From contig NZ_KB890767.1 in assembly GCF_000373265.1 (NCBI RefSeq), positions 248,001 through 312,000 on the forward strand: 64,000 bases of DNA, in the 5' to 3' direction. A program made the position numbers and the translations under genes. The number at the start of each line of letters is the position of its first letter. Position 1 is the first letter of the stretch. The DNA is from Pontibacter roseus DSM 17521 (lineage in GTDB: Bacteria; Bacteroidota; Bacteroidia; Cytophagales; Hymenobacteraceae). The notes under the pieces are model-generated. The model did not search any database. It worked only from the letters and a program-made list of their open reading frames with translations, and was not told where the DNA came from. Shown one piece after another: positions 16,617 through 25,764 of the stretch.

Positions 16617-17963
16617 CTACTCCATATTATACTTGTTGATGAACTGACGCTTCGTCCGGTCACCTTTCCGTACAAACGGACGGATGATGAGGCGCGTGCT
16701 GTTCTCGTAGGTGAAGAACCTGTAGGCCCAGTTGCTCAGCACCACCAGCTTGTTCCGGAAGCCCACCAGCGCCATTACGTGCACGAACAGCCAGACGGCG
16801 AAAGCCATAAAGCCCCCGAAATGCAGGTTACCCGGCAAATCCGCCACCGCCCTGTTGCGCCCGATGATGGCCAGTGAACCCTTGTCCACGTATTCGAACG
16901 GCTCCATCTTTTCTCCTTTCACCAGTTTCTTCAGGTTCTTGGAGAGCAGTTTGCCTTGCTGAATGGCTGGCTGCGCCACCCCCGGATGCCCCTTAGGCCA
17001 CTTTTCCGTCTTCATCAGGGCGATATCCCCGATGGCGAAGATGTTGTCATAGCCCATCACCTGGTTGAAAGGGTTCACCAGGATGCGTCCGCGCTCCACG
17101 GCTTCGGCTGGCAGACCCTCAATAAGGGCACCCTGCACACCTGCGGCCCACACCAACGTCTGCGTCTGTATCTGCTCCCCCCCTTTTATGGTGGCCACGT
17201 AACCATCGTAAGACTCCACCAGCGCGTTCAGGCGCACGTTCACGTTCAGCTCCTCCAGGTATTTCTGTGTTTTCGCGCTTGACTCTGGCGACATGGGAGG
17301 CAGCACTCTGTCCATACCTTCCACCAGGTAGATGTTCATCTTGTTGAAGTCCACACCCGGGTAGTCTGTGGGCAGGATGTGCTTGCGCATTTCGGCGAGG
17401 GCACCGGCCGTCTCCACGCCGGTAGGGCCACCGCCCACTATCACGAAGTTGAGGAGGCTCTGCTGCAATTCCGGGTCAGCGGTCATGCTGGCCTGCTCAA
17501 AGCACTGCAGCAAATGGCTACGCAGGTTCAGGGCATGCGGAATCTGCTTCAGCGGGAAAGCGTTCTTCTTCACCTCTTCGTTGCCAAAGTAATTCGTTTT
17601 GGTGCCCGTGGCGATAATAAGGTAATCATATGTCAGCTCCCCCACCAAAGTATGCACCGTCTTGGCGATGGGGTTTATGCCATCCACCTTGACCAGGCGG
17701 AAGTGGAAGTCTTCGAACTCATCGCTGCCGAACATCTTGCGCAGCGGCTCCGCAATGGAGTCCGGCTCCAGGCCGGCGGTGGCCACCTGGTAGAGCAGCG
17801 GCCAGAAACCGTGGTAGTTCTGCCGGTCGAGCATCACCACCTGGAAGTCTTTGCACTTGAGTTTCTGCGCCACGTTTATTCCCCCGAATCCGCCGCCAAT
17901 GATGACCACGCGCGGTTTGGTGGTGTCTGGTATGTTAAGAGATAATTTATCTACATCGAGCAT
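16617..17963 (-). CDS. ndh: Type II NADH:quinone oxidoreductase (NDH-2)
   Basis: 448 residues. Single-subunit flavoenzyme that oxidises NADH and reduces quinone without pumping protons. FAD-binding GGGFGG lies at 23-28 and the NAD(P)H-binding Rossmann motif is VGGGPTGVETAGALAEM in the middle. The AIGDIALM segment is the second FAD contact. A hydrophobic stretch near the C-terminus (FMAFAVWLFVHVMALVGF) probably anchors the protein to the membrane, as in other NDH-2 proteins. It is a single-gene unit, with complex I encoded about 4 kb away, so the cell has pumping and non-pumping NADH entry points. A quinone-reactive Ndi1 type is more likely than a ferredoxin reductase. Confidence 0.93.
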   Translation of the reverse strand: MLDVDKLSLNIPDTTKPRVVIIGGGFGGINVAQKLKCKDFQVVMLDRQNYHGFWPLLYQVATAGLEPDSIAEPLRKMFGSDEFEDFHFRLVKVDGINPIAKTVHTLVGELTYDYLIIATGTKTNYFGNEEVKKNAFPLKQIPHALNLRSHLLQCFEQASMTADPELQQSLLNFVIVGGGPTGVETAGALAEMRKHILPTDYPGVDFNKMNIYLVEGMDRVLPPMSPESSAKTQKYLEELNVNVRLNALVESYDGYVATIKGGEQIQTQTLVWAAGVQGALIEGLPAEAVERGRILVNPFNQVMGYDNIFAIGDIALMKTEKWPKGHPGVAQPAIQQGKLLSKNLKKLVKGEKMEPFEYVDKGSLAIIGRNRAVADLPGNLHFGGFMAFAVWLFVHVMALVGFRNKLVVLSNWAYRFFTYENSTRLIIRPFVRKGDRTKRQFINKYNME

Positions 17964-18123
17964 AAGGTGATTTTTTATATTGGATTAAATGCCGCTGGCC
18001 CACAAAGAGCCATTCCAGTATACGTTTCTATCTATATTGTGGGATAACGCAGCCCCCGGATGTTGGTTACTTTCTGTACAATTTCGGCTACGGCTGTGTG
18101 CTCTTGCCGGTATACCGCAAAAA

Positions 18124-18163
18124 AGCCCGGCCCCCAGGTATAGCTATACCTGGGGGCCGGGCT
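18124..18163 (-). terminator. Perfect 40-bp palindromic terminator with the iterated motif at its apex
   Basis: Two 20-nt arms (18124-18143 and 18144-18163) are exact reverse complements with no spacer. The apex is CAGGTATAGCTATACCTG (18135-18152), two copies of the window-wide decamer head to head; the base is a GC-rich AGCCCGGCCCC arm. On the minus strand the hairpin is followed by TTTTGCGG, so it fits termination of the gene ending at 18183. Confidence 0.85.
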
Positions 18164-18182
18164 GAAAACGCGGATAAAATAT

Positions 18183-18854
18183 CTATTTCTTGTTGAACTC
18201 GCCGTTCTTGAGCATGTTTATGAGCTGTAGGATAGCGAACGGGCTGACCGTGGGGAACATGTTCCGTTGCTCCTGCTTCTGCACGTTCTGCATGTTCCAG
18301 GTCCTGAAGTTGGCGTTGCCGTCCATCGGAGTCGTCCCGAAGAGTTCCTCCAGCCGCTTAGGGTCCAGGTTGCGCAAGGCCACGGCCATGCCGTCATCGG
18401 GTAGCTTCACGGCCAGCACGGCATCCTTGAAGTCGCGCTCAGTCGCCCAGGGGAACACGTTTACCGTGGGCAGCTCGGTGGGGTCTTCCTGCATCTGCAT
18501 GATGATGGAGTAGCCCTGGCTCTGGTAGTTCTGGGGGATGATGAGGTACTGCTTTTTGTAACCGATGGCGCTGAACACCACACTGTCGCCGGTGAGCACC
18601 GGCAGCGAGAAGAAACCGTACTGGTTGGTCTGGGTGCCCCGGCTTGTCTTGGGGATGAACACGTTCACACCGGCCACGCCGTACAGGCTATCGCCGATGG
18701 TCACAAAACCGGTGAGTTGCACCACCCGCTTCTGCCCCTGCGCCGCCACCTCGCCGGGTGCTCCCATCAGCAAGGCGAAGAGCACCAGCAACGGCAGCAC
18801 CATACCGATACCGCGCTTGTTCTGGAGCATGAGTTGTTTCAAAATGGACTTCAT
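18183..18854 (-). CDS. Carboxypeptidase-regulatory-like domain protein, exported
   Basis: 223 residues from the second Met at 18854 (MKSILKQLMLQ), preferred over the Met three codons upstream because it fits a signal peptide (IGMVLPLLVLFALLMGAPGEVAAQ). The mature start (VQLTGFVTIGDSLYGVAGVNVFIPKTSRGTQTNQYGFFSL) is a CarboxypepD_reg-like beta-sandwich, the same domain found at the N-terminus of SusC proteins, but here it is followed by only about 110 residues without a barrel. The role is unknown. It is transcribed away from the ArsR-type regulator gene, sharing a 74-bp intergenic region with it. Confidence 0.75.
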   Translation of the reverse strand: MKSILKQLMLQNKRGIGMVLPLLVLFALLMGAPGEVAAQGQKRVVQLTGFVTIGDSLYGVAGVNVFIPKTSRGTQTNQYGFFSLPVLTGDSVVFSAIGYKKQYLIIPQNYQSQGYSIIMQMQEDPTELPTVNVFPWATERDFKDAVLAVKLPDDGMAVALRNLDPKRLEELFGTTPMDGNANFRTWNMQNVQKQEQRNMFPTVSPFAILQLINMLKNGEFNKK

Positions 18855-18900
18855 GTAGTACAATAATACTTCATAATATTTTATTATAGCAGCTTTTGGC

Positions 18901-18908
18901 TAATTTTG
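18901..18908 (+). promoter_or_regulatory. Candidate -7 box for the ArsR-type gene
   Basis: TAATTTTG fits TAnnTTTG and lies 20 bp before the ATG at 18929. If real it argues against the upstream TTG start at 18896. The -33 element is unclear. Confidence 0.4.
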
Positions 18909-18928
18909 TTCTGACAGGCAGTTCAAAT

Positions 18929-19315
18929 ATGCGGCTCAAACACTTCAGTCTTTCTTTCGGGGAACAGGTTCTAAAGGCGCTGGCCGACGACTCGCGCCTG
19001 CGCATCCTGAGCCTCATCCTCCGCAACAAAGAGATGTGCACCTCTGACCTGGAGCAGGTGCTGGACTTCACCCAGACCAAGACCTCCCGCCACCTGGCCT
19101 ACCTTCGCAACGCCGGTTTGGTGGTGCCGCGCAAGTTCGACCAGTGGGTGTACTACTCCTTAAAGGATGAGGCGGGTGATTTCGTTCAACAAATCTTCAC
19201 TTACCTGGAGCGCGATGCCCTGCTGCAGAAGGACCAGGAGACCTACCGGATACTCTACTCCAACCGCGAGCTGGCCATCAACCGCATGCAGACCCGCCGC
19301 TGGACGGACGCCTGA
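18929..19315 (+). CDS. ArsR family winged-helix regulator
   Basis: 128 residues from the ATG at 18929; a TTG at 18896 would add 11 residues but overlaps the candidate promoter. The winged helix is clear: VLKALADDSRLRILSLIL (helices 1-2), MCTSDLEQVLDFTQTKTSRHLAYLRNAGLV (helix-turn-helix with recognition helix TKTSRHLAYL), then the wing RKFDQWVYYSLK. The metal-box cysteines of classical ArsR (ELCVCDL) are not present (KEMCTSDL has one Cys), so arsenic sensing is not supported. It is divergent from the carboxypeptidase-regulatory-domain gene and may control it through the shared gap. Confidence 0.88.
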   Translation: MRLKHFSLSFGEQVLKALADDSRLRILSLILRNKEMCTSDLEQVLDFTQTKTSRHLAYLRNAGLVVPRKFDQWVYYSLKDEAGDFVQQIFTYLERDALLQKDQETYRILYSNRELAINRMQTRRWTDA

Positions 19316-19450
19316 GGTTAGACACAGGTATAGCCCAATGGTTTAAACAGCGGTATAGGCCTTTTAGTATAGAATGCCGCTCCGCTTAACATAAAATAAT
19401 TTAAAACATCCGCCCCTCCAACCCGTTTCTCTTTAGCTGAAGACCTACTT

Positions 19451-20152
19451 ATGAAGCCATACACACACCTCTTCTTTGACCTCGACCACACCCTTTGGGA
19501 TTTTGAGAAAAACTCAGAAGAGACCCTCTATACCTTGTTCCAGGAGTTCAACCTGGCTGCCTTCGGAAAGTTCGACTGCGATTCTTTCTACAAGAAGTAC
19601 AGGTTCGTGAACACACGCCTCTGGGACCTCTACAACAAAGGCAAAATAGACCAGAAGGAGTTGCGGGAGAGTCGCTTCGTGAAGACGCTGACCGGGCTGG
19701 GACTGGAGGCGCACGAGGTGCCGGCCGGCCTGTCAGAGGCCTATACAGACCTGTGCCCTACCAAAACCGCCGTGTTTCCCTATACCTTCGAGGTACTCGA
19801 CTACCTCCGGTCCAAATATGAGCTCCACATCATCACGAACGGTTTCCGGGACGTGCAGCACATCAAGATGAGCGGCTCTAACCTGACGAATTACTTCAAA
19901 GAGGTCATCACATCGGAGTGCTGCGGGTACAAGAAGCCCGACAAGCGCATATTCGAGCACGCCTTGGAGCGCACCAAGGTACGGCCAAATGATTGTCTGA
20001 TGATTGGCGACAACCTGGAGTGCGACATAGAGGGCGCCCGCGAGGCAGGTATAGACCAGGTGTTCTTCAACCCCGAGAAGACGAAGAGCCGGCTCAACCC
20101 CAAGCCCACCTACCACATCCACTGCCTGAGCGAGCTGCAGGCCATCCTGTAG
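19451..20152 (+). CDS. YjjG family HAD phosphatase (noncanonical pyrimidine nucleotidase)
   Basis: 233 residues. HAD motif I is DLDHT (10-14; nucleophile Asp10, acid Asp12), motif II ITNGF, motif III Lys in GYKKPDKRIF, and motif IV GDNLECDIEGAREAG. The WDFEKNSEETL cap start and overall length match the YjjG family, which removes phosphate from abnormal pyrimidine nucleotides and protects against their incorporation. That function is transferred from the family and is not shown by the residues alone. It stands 136 bp after the ArsR-type gene and 125 bp before pruA. Confidence 0.88.
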   Translation: MKPYTHLFFDLDHTLWDFEKNSEETLYTLFQEFNLAAFGKFDCDSFYKKYRFVNTRLWDLYNKGKIDQKELRESRFVKTLTGLGLEAHEVPAGLSEAYTDLCPTKTAVFPYTFEVLDYLRSKYELHIITNGFRDVQHIKMSGSNLTNYFKEVITSECCGYKKPDKRIFEHALERTKVRPNDCLMIGDNLECDIEGAREAGIDQVFFNPEKTKSRLNPKPTYHIHCLSELQAIL

Positions 20153-20206
20153 CCCTCCTTCGCAAAGCTATACCTGCCACAGGCCGGAAAATAAAATAAT
20201 TCGCCT

Positions 20207-20214
20207 TACCTTTG
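20207..20214 (+). promoter_or_regulatory. Candidate -7 box for pruA
   Basis: TACCTTTG fits TAnnTTTG, 62 bp before the pruA ATG. It is the same octamer as ahead of the YceI operon. Confidence 0.5.
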
Positions 20215-20276
20215 TACAGGTGGCCGCCCAGGCAGCCACGCAATGTCTTAATTCTGAATCTGTAAACTAGAAAAAG

Positions 20277-21911
20277 ATGGCAACCGGATTTTTTAAAGTA
20301 CCCACTCCCATAAACGAGCCTGTGAAATCCTACGCGCCGGGCTCACCGGAGCGCGAAGAACTGCAGCGCACCTACAAAGAACTCAAGTCGCAGGAGATTG
20401 ATGTGCCTATGTACATCGGCGGCGACAAGGTATACACTGACAGTAAGAAGCCGATGCTGCAGCCGCACGACCACCAGCACATCCTGGGGCACTTCAGCGA
20501 AGGTGATTCGTCCCACGTGGAACAGGCCATCAACGCGGCCCTGGCGGCTCGTGAAGACTGGGCGAACATGGGCTGGGAGCACCGCCTCAGCATTTTCTTG
20601 AAGGCTGCTGAACTGCTGGCCGGACCGTGGAGAGCGCGTATGAACGCGGCCACCATGCTGGGCCAGTCCAAGAACGCCTACCAGGCTGAGATTGACTCTG
20701 CTTGCGAGCTTATTGACTTCCTGCGCTTCAACGCACAGTATGCCACTGAAATCTACCAGATGCAGCCGGAGTCCTCTCCGGGTGTATGGAACCGCATGGA
20801 GCACCGTCCGCTGGAGGGCTTCGTGTTCGCGCTGACGCCGTTCAACTTCACCGCCATCGCCGGTAACCTGCCTGCTTCTGTGGCCATGATGGGCAACGTA
20901 GTGGTGTGGAAGCCAGCCAACACCCAGATTTATGCCGCCCAGATGATTATGGAGCTGTTCCGCGAAGCCGGTCTTCCGGACGGTGTCATCAACCTGGTGT
21001 ATGTGGACGGTCCTACGGCTGGCGACGTCATCTTCAAGCACGCTGATTTCGCCGGTATCCATTTCACAGGCAGCACGGGCGTATTCCAACACATTTGGAG
21101 AACCATTGGCGAGAACATCCACAAGTACAAGACGTACCCACGCATCGTAGGTGAGACAGGTGGCAAGGACTTTATCATGGTGCACCGCTCCGCTGACGCG
21201 AAGCAGGTGGCAACTGGTATCGTGCGTGGTGCCTTTGAGTACCAGGGCCAGAAATGCTCCGCCGCTTCACGCGCCTACGTGCCAAGCAACCTGTGGGAGG
21301 ACGTGAAGCAGTACGTGATAGAAGACCTGAAATCCTTCAAGATGGGTCCTCCGGAGGATTTCTCCAACTTCATCAACGCCGTGATTGACGAGAAGTCCTT
21401 TGACAAGATTGCCCGCTACATCGACAACGCCAAGGAAAGCAACCAGGTGGAAATCATTGCAGGCGGCAACTACGACAAGTCGAAGGGCTTCTTCGTGGAG
21501 CCGACGGTGCTGCTGTCGCACAACCCGCAGTACATCACCATGTGCGAGGAAATCTTCGGGCCGGTTATCTCCATCTACGTGTATGACGAGAACAACTACG
21601 AGGAGACGCTCGAGCTAGTGAACTCTACTTCGCCATACGCCCTGACAGGCGCCATCTTCGGACGCGACCGCTATGCCGTGGAGCAGGCTACGAAGAAGCT
21701 GAGCGACGCAGCCGGCAACTTCTACATCAACGACAAGCCGACGGGCGCCGTGGTAGGCCAGCAGCCATTCGGTGGCTCACGCGCCTCCGGCACCAACGAC
21801 AAGGCCGGGTCTATGCTCAACCTGCTGCGTTGGGTGTCAGCCCGTTCTATCAAGGAAACGTTCGTGTCGCCGGTCGATTACCGCTACCCGTTCCTGGGCG
21901 AGAATAAATAA
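20277..21911 (+). CDS. pruA: L-glutamate gamma-semialdehyde dehydrogenase
   Basis: 544 residues. Oxidises glutamate-5-semialdehyde (from proline via P5C) to glutamate with NAD+. The catalytic Cys327 lies in EYQGQKCSAAS and the general-base Glu293 in VGETGGKD; FTGSTGVF is the NAD-binding turn. Length and the N-terminal NEPVKSYAPGSPER match the stand-alone PruA of Bacteroidota and eukaryotes (ALDH4), not the bifunctional PutA. No proline dehydrogenase gene is adjacent, so that step must be encoded elsewhere. Monocistronic, with candidate promoter and terminator. Confidence 0.95.
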   Translation: MATGFFKVPTPINEPVKSYAPGSPEREELQRTYKELKSQEIDVPMYIGGDKVYTDSKKPMLQPHDHQHILGHFSEGDSSHVEQAINAALAAREDWANMGWEHRLSIFLKAAELLAGPWRARMNAATMLGQSKNAYQAEIDSACELIDFLRFNAQYATEIYQMQPESSPGVWNRMEHRPLEGFVFALTPFNFTAIAGNLPASVAMMGNVVVWKPANTQIYAAQMIMELFREAGLPDGVINLVYVDGPTAGDVIFKHADFAGIHFTGSTGVFQHIWRTIGENIHKYKTYPRIVGETGGKDFIMVHRSADAKQVATGIVRGAFEYQGQKCSAASRAYVPSNLWEDVKQYVIEDLKSFKMGPPEDFSNFINAVIDEKSFDKIARYIDNAKESNQVEIIAGGNYDKSKGFFVEPTVLLSHNPQYITMCEEIFGPVISIYVYDENNYEETLELVNSTSPYALTGAIFGRDRYAVEQATKKLSDAAGNFYINDKPTGAVVGQQPFGGSRASGTNDKAGSMLNLLRWVSARSIKETFVSPVDYRYPFLGENK

Positions 21912-21934
21912 GGTATAGTCCTACCTTTACTACC

Positions 21935-21970
21935 AAGCCGCCATGTTCAAAAGAGCATGGCGGCTTTGCG
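21935..21970 (+). terminator. Terminator of pruA
   Basis: Stem AAGCCGCCATG (21935-21945) with CATGGCGGCTT (21956-21966), loop about 10 nt. The downstream T tract is short (TTTGCGTT), so termination may be partial. Confidence 0.6.
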
Positions 21971-22139
21971 TTATACGGGCAACAGGTGTTTAAACACACA
22001 TTCTGCTATACCTGGTCCCGCTGCTCCTGTCAGCGGTCGCCGTTGCGGTCCTGAGTGCAAAACAGTATGGGTTTATAAAAAGCCACTCTGCCTCTATTTC
22101 AGCGCAATTTTAGCCCCTGTTTTACATTGGAAATAGTCT

Positions 22140-22170
22140 TTTGATTGTTGGTCGTTTATACCTAATTTTG
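22140..22170 (+). promoter_or_regulatory. Promoter of the complex I operon
   Basis: TTTG at 22140-22143 and TAATTTTG at 22163-22170 are 19 bp apart, which matches the Bacteroidota sigma-A consensus TTTG-N19-TAnnTTTG. The predicted transcript starts about 25 bp before the nuoA ATG at 22202. Confidence 0.7.
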
Positions 22171-22201
22171 CTCCCAAATTTCAAGAAAGCATTACAGCAA
22201 T

Positions 22202-22576
22202 ATGGAAACTACTGGGAATCAGTATCTACCGTCGGATTACCTGCCTATACTCATACAATTTGCGGCTGCGATTGGCTTTGTCATATTCGCCTTGGTGGTG
22301 ACGCACTTGCTGGGCCCCAAGAGAAAAAGCGAGGTAAAGGACAACGCCTGGGAAAGTGGGGTGGAGTCAGTGGGAGACGCTCGTACGCCTATCTCCTACA
22401 GATACTTCTTGACAGCTATCCTTTTTGTCCTATTCGACATCGAGATTATCTTCCTATACCCTTGGGCGGTGAACTTCCGTGAGTTTGGTCTGGAGGGCTT
22501 CCTGCCGATGCTCTTGTTCCTGGGAGTACTGCTGACCGGTTTCTTCTACGAGATAAAGAAAGGCATCCTGAAGTAG
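22202..22576 (+). CDS. nuoA: NADH-quinone oxidoreductase subunit A
   Basis: 124 residues, three transmembrane helices. Part of the membrane arm near the quinone site of complex I. The family block KSEVKDNAWESGVES (the loop facing the quinone channel; Bacteroidota have Asn-Ala-Trp-Glu-Ser-Gly) and FVLFDIEIIFLYPWA are present. First gene of the operon, 31 bp downstream of the predicted -7 box. The overlapping frame from 22141 is a shadow. Confidence 0.95.
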   Translation: METTGNQYLPSDYLPILIQFAAAIGFVIFALVVTHLLGPKRKSEVKDNAWESGVESVGDARTPISYRYFLTAILFVLFDIEIIFLYPWAVNFREFGLEGFLPMLLFLGVLLTGFFYEIKKGILK

Positions 22577-22656
22577 GCACGGTGCATTAAACTTTTAGTG
22601 CAAATCCGGTGTTCCTGCTAGGAACATGACCGACAAAAAATTACAATTCTTGAGAC

Positions 22657-23211
22657 ATGAGTGATACAAATAAAGATATAACAATGGGTGAGGCGCCGGA
22701 AGGCTACTCAGGTGCTGGTTTCTTCGCTACTTCATTTGAGAAAGTGATTGGCCTGGCCCGCGCGAATTCGCTGTGGCCTTTGCCTTTTGCTACTTCCTGC
22801 TGTGGTATCGAGTTCATGGCCACCATGGGTTCCACTTACGACATCTCCCGCTTTGGCTCGGAGCGCCCCAGCTTCTCGCCACGCCAGGCAGACATCCTGC
22901 TGGTGATGGGCACCATCGCCAAGAAAATGGGCCCGGTGGTGAAGCAGGTATACGAGCAGATGGCAGAGCCGAAATGGGTGGTGGCCGTGGGTGCCTGCGC
23001 TACGTCAGGCGGCATCTTTGACACCTACTCTGTGCTACAGGGCATAGATCGCGTGGTGCCGGTAGACGTGTACGTGCCGGGCTGCCCGCCTCGTCCGGAG
23101 CAGATTCTGGATGGGCTGATGCGCGTGCAGGACCTGGCTAAGAACGAATCGCTTCGCCGCCGCCACTCACCAGAATACCAGGCGCTTTTGGCCTCTTACA
23201 ACATTAAATAA
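22657..23211 (+). CDS. nuoB: NADH-quinone oxidoreductase subunit B
   Basis: 184 residues. Carries cluster N2, the last Fe-S centre before quinone. The cysteines are in [20 protein letters not shown] and [10 protein letters not shown]. Start at the ATG at 22657; there is an 80-bp gap from nuoA without a terminator. Peripheral-arm subunit bound to C and D. Confidence 0.96.
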   Translation: MSDTNKDITMGEAPEGYSGAGFFATSFEKVIGLARANSLWPLPFATSCCGIEFMATMGSTYDISRFGSERPSFSPRQADILLVMGTIAKKMGPVVKQVYEQMAEPKWVVAVGACATSGGIFDTYSVLQGIDRVVPVDVYVPGCPPRPEQILDGLMRVQDLAKNESLRRRHSPEYQALLASYNIK

Positions 23212-23216
23212 GCATC

Positions 23217-23723
23217 ATGGAGCTTACGAACGAAAACGTACTTGGTAAACTGATAGCGCAGTTTGGGGAAGAGAACATCTTTGATGCCTATGACCCGGAT
23301 GGCATCATGACCTTCACGACTACCCGTGAGAACATCATTGCGCTGATCCAATACCTGTATGACGACAAAGACCTGCAGGTACAGTTCCTGACCACCATGG
23401 CAGGCGTCCACTTCCCTGACCATAAAGACAAAGAACTGTGTATGATGTACCAGTTGCACAGTCTGCGTCACAATTACCGGCTGCGCATTAAAGTGTTCAT
23501 CCCAAGCAAGGACCCGGTACTGCCGACCCTGACCAACATCTATGCGGCTGCCAACTGGATGGAGCGGGAGGCTTATGACTTTTACGGTTTTATCTTCACC
23601 GGCCACCCGAACCTGACGCGAATCCTCAACATCGAGGAGATGGAATACCACCCGATGCTCAAGCAGTATCCGCTGGAAGATTTGACGAGGGAAGACAAGA
23701 TAGACACGTTTTTCGGACGTTAA
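23217..23723 (+). CDS. nuoC: NADH-quinone oxidoreductase subunit C
   Basis: 168 residues, a separate NuoC and not fused to NuoD. The 30-kDa subunit signature appears as ANWMEREAYDFYGFIFTGHPNLTRIL. Follows nuoB after 5 bp, so translation is probably coupled. It has no cofactor of its own and links subunits B and D in the peripheral arm. Confidence 0.94.
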   Translation: MELTNENVLGKLIAQFGEENIFDAYDPDGIMTFTTTRENIIALIQYLYDDKDLQVQFLTTMAGVHFPDHKDKELCMMYQLHSLRHNYRLRIKVFIPSKDPVLPTLTNIYAAANWMEREAYDFYGFIFTGHPNLTRILNIEEMEYHPMLKQYPLEDLTREDKIDTFFGR

Positions 23724-23773
23724 GCCAGTTTTTGCCCCGGCTATACCTGGGGCGCCTTTAAGAAAAGCATACT

Positions 23774-25024
23774 ATGGCTACTGATAAAAAAACAGCTGAG
23801 GTCGACCAGTTACAGGAGTTCCGGGATAACCTCGACCTGAAACTGCAGGACCCCAAGAACCAGAACCTGACGACCCTGAACCTGGGTCCGACGCACCCGG
23901 CGACGCATGGTATCTTCCAGAACATCCTGCAGATGGACGGAGAGATTATCATGGACGCCGTGCCGACGATTGGGTACATACACCGCGCCTTCGAGAAGAT
24001 TGCGGAGCGCAGGCCGTTCTACCAAATCACACCGCTCACGGACCGCATGAACTACTGTTCGTCCCCCATCAACAACATGGGGTACCACATGACGGTAGAG
24101 AAGCTCCTGGGCATTGACATACCCAAGCGCGCGCAGTACATCCGAGTCATCATGATGGAGCTGGCCCGTATTTCCGACCACCTGATTTGTAACTCCATCC
24201 TGGGTGTGGACTCCGGCGCTTTCACCGGCTTCCTGTACGTGATGCAGGAGCGCGAGCACATCTACGACATCTATGAGGAGGTATGCGGTGCTCGTCTGAC
24301 CACTAATATGGGCCGCATCGGGGGCATGGAACGCGACCTTTCTCCGAAAGCCTTGCACCTGATTGGCGAGTTCCTCAAGCGCTTCCCGAAAGTATGGGCG
24401 GAGTTCGAGAAGATGCTGACACGCAACCGTATCTTCATCGACCGTACGGTGGGTGTGGGTGCCATTTCGGCCGAACGTGCGTTGAGCTACGGCTTCACAG
24501 GCCCTAACCTGCGTGCCACCGGTGTGGACTACGACGTGCGCGTGATGAACCCTTACTCTTCTTACGACGATTTCGAGTTCGAAATTCCGGTGGGTGCCAA
24601 AGGTGATACCTACGACCGTTACCTGGTGCGCAACGAAGAGGTATGGCAGAGCTTGAAAATCATTGAGCAGGCTTACAAAAACCTGCCGGAGGGCTCCTAC
24701 CACGCCGATGCGCCGCATTACTACCTACCGCCAAAGCAGGAGGTATACCGCAGCATGGAAGCCCTTATCTATCACTTCAAGATTGTGATGGGTGAGATTA
24801 ACGCTCCGAAAGGTGAGGTATACCACAGCGTGGAAGGCGGCAACGGCGAGCTTGGTTTCTACCTGATAAGCGACGGCGGCAGAACGCCATACCGCCTGCA
24901 CTTCAGGAGGCCATGCTTCATCTACTATCAGGCGTACACGGAGATGATTAAAGGTGGACAGTTGGCCGACGCCATCCTGACCCTGAGTAGCCTCAACGTG
25001 ATTGCCGGCGAACTGGACGCATAA
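23774..25024 (+). CDS. nuoD: NADH-quinone oxidoreductase subunit D
   Basis: 416 residues. 49-kDa subunit forming the quinone-binding site with NuoB. The N-terminal [15 protein letters not shown] holds the conserved His pair at the quinone head-group site; [25 protein letters not shown] and the C-terminal [16 protein letters not shown] are family blocks. 50 bp after nuoC. Confidence 0.97.
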   Translation: MATDKKTAEVDQLQEFRDNLDLKLQDPKNQNLTTLNLGPTHPATHGIFQNILQMDGEIIMDAVPTIGYIHRAFEKIAERRPFYQITPLTDRMNYCSSPINNMGYHMTVEKLLGIDIPKRAQYIRVIMMELARISDHLICNSILGVDSGAFTGFLYVMQEREHIYDIYEEVCGARLTTNMGRIGGMERDLSPKALHLIGEFLKRFPKVWAEFEKMLTRNRIFIDRTVGVGAISAERALSYGFTGPNLRATGVDYDVRVMNPYSSYDDFEFEIPVGAKGDTYDRYLVRNEEVWQSLKIIEQAYKNLPEGSYHADAPHYYLPPKQEVYRSMEALIYHFKIVMGEINAPKGEVYHSVEGGNGELGFYLISDGGRTPYRLHFRRPCFIYYQAYTEMIKGGQLADAILTLSSLNVIAGELDA

Positions 25025-25079
25025 TACATTATTCTATATATCATCTAACACCGGCCCTTGGCTGGTGCTATTCAAAGAG

Positions 25080-25613
25080 ATGGCAGAGATTAAAAACGAA
25101 GTGAAGTTTTCTGATAAGGCACTTGCTGAGATTCAGCGCTACATCAGCCATTACCCGGAAGGACGCCAGAAATCGGCCCTGCTCCCAGCCCTGCACATAG
25201 CGCAGGCGGAGAACGGAGGCTGGGTAAGCCCGGAGGTGATGGACAAGGTTGCCGAAATCCTGAACATACAGCCTATCGAGGTATATGAAGTGGCTACTTT
25301 CTATACCATGTTCAACCTGAAGCCAGTGGGCAAGCACGTGCTGGAGGTATGCCGTACAGGCCCTTGCTGCCTGCGTGGCGCTGACCAGATGATTGAGACG
25401 CTCAAGCAGAAGCTCAACATCCAGGAAGGCGAAACTACTGCCGACGGCATGTTCACCCTGAAGCCGGTGGAATGCCTTGCCTCGTGCGGAACAGGCCCGA
25501 TGCTGCAGGTGCGCGAAACCTACTACGAGAACATCGACAGCGAGGAGGCTGTGGACCGGTTCCTGGAGATGATGCGCAACAAAGAGCCCGAGACGCCGGA
25601 GTGGGCGAAATAG
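25080..25613 (+). CDS. nuoE: NADH-quinone oxidoreductase subunit E
   Basis: 177 residues from the ATG at 25080. The open frame extends back to 25002 inside nuoD, but homologous sequence starts at about KFSDKALAEI, so the later start is preferred. Thioredoxin-like [2Fe-2S] subunit (cluster N1a) with Cys in CRTGPCCLRGA and ECLASCGTGP. It works with NuoF in NADH oxidation. A 151-bp gap to nuoF follows, the longest inside this half of the operon; it holds a weak GGCAGC/GCTGCC repeat but no convincing terminator. Confidence 0.95.
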   Translation: MAEIKNEVKFSDKALAEIQRYISHYPEGRQKSALLPALHIAQAENGGWVSPEVMDKVAEILNIQPIEVYEVATFYTMFNLKPVGKHVLEVCRTGPCCLRGADQMIETLKQKLNIQEGETTADGMFTLKPVECLASCGTGPMLQVRETYYENIDSEEAVDRFLEMMRNKEPETPEWAK

Positions 25614-25764
25614 TTATCAGGACTCTGTGACAAAAGACTGTTGCACACAAGACCAATCAAACGCTAGGTATATAAGTCTCTATCTTCTGTCAAAAATCCT
25701 TCGTCAAACCTAAAACCAGGCAGCGTGCCCTGAAAGCGGCTGCCCAGCTATACATCCTACTATC

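Noticed and set aside
18929-19315. Arsenic-sensing ArsR
   Set aside because: The paired cysteine box is missing and no arsenic resistance genes are nearby.
20343-21185. 280-residue antisense ORF within pruA
   Set aside because: Shadow of a conserved dehydrogenase.
25614-25764. Possible terminator or attenuator between nuoE and nuoF (GGCAGC/GCTGCC)
   Set aside because: Stem is only 6 bp, with a 14-nt loop and no T tract.
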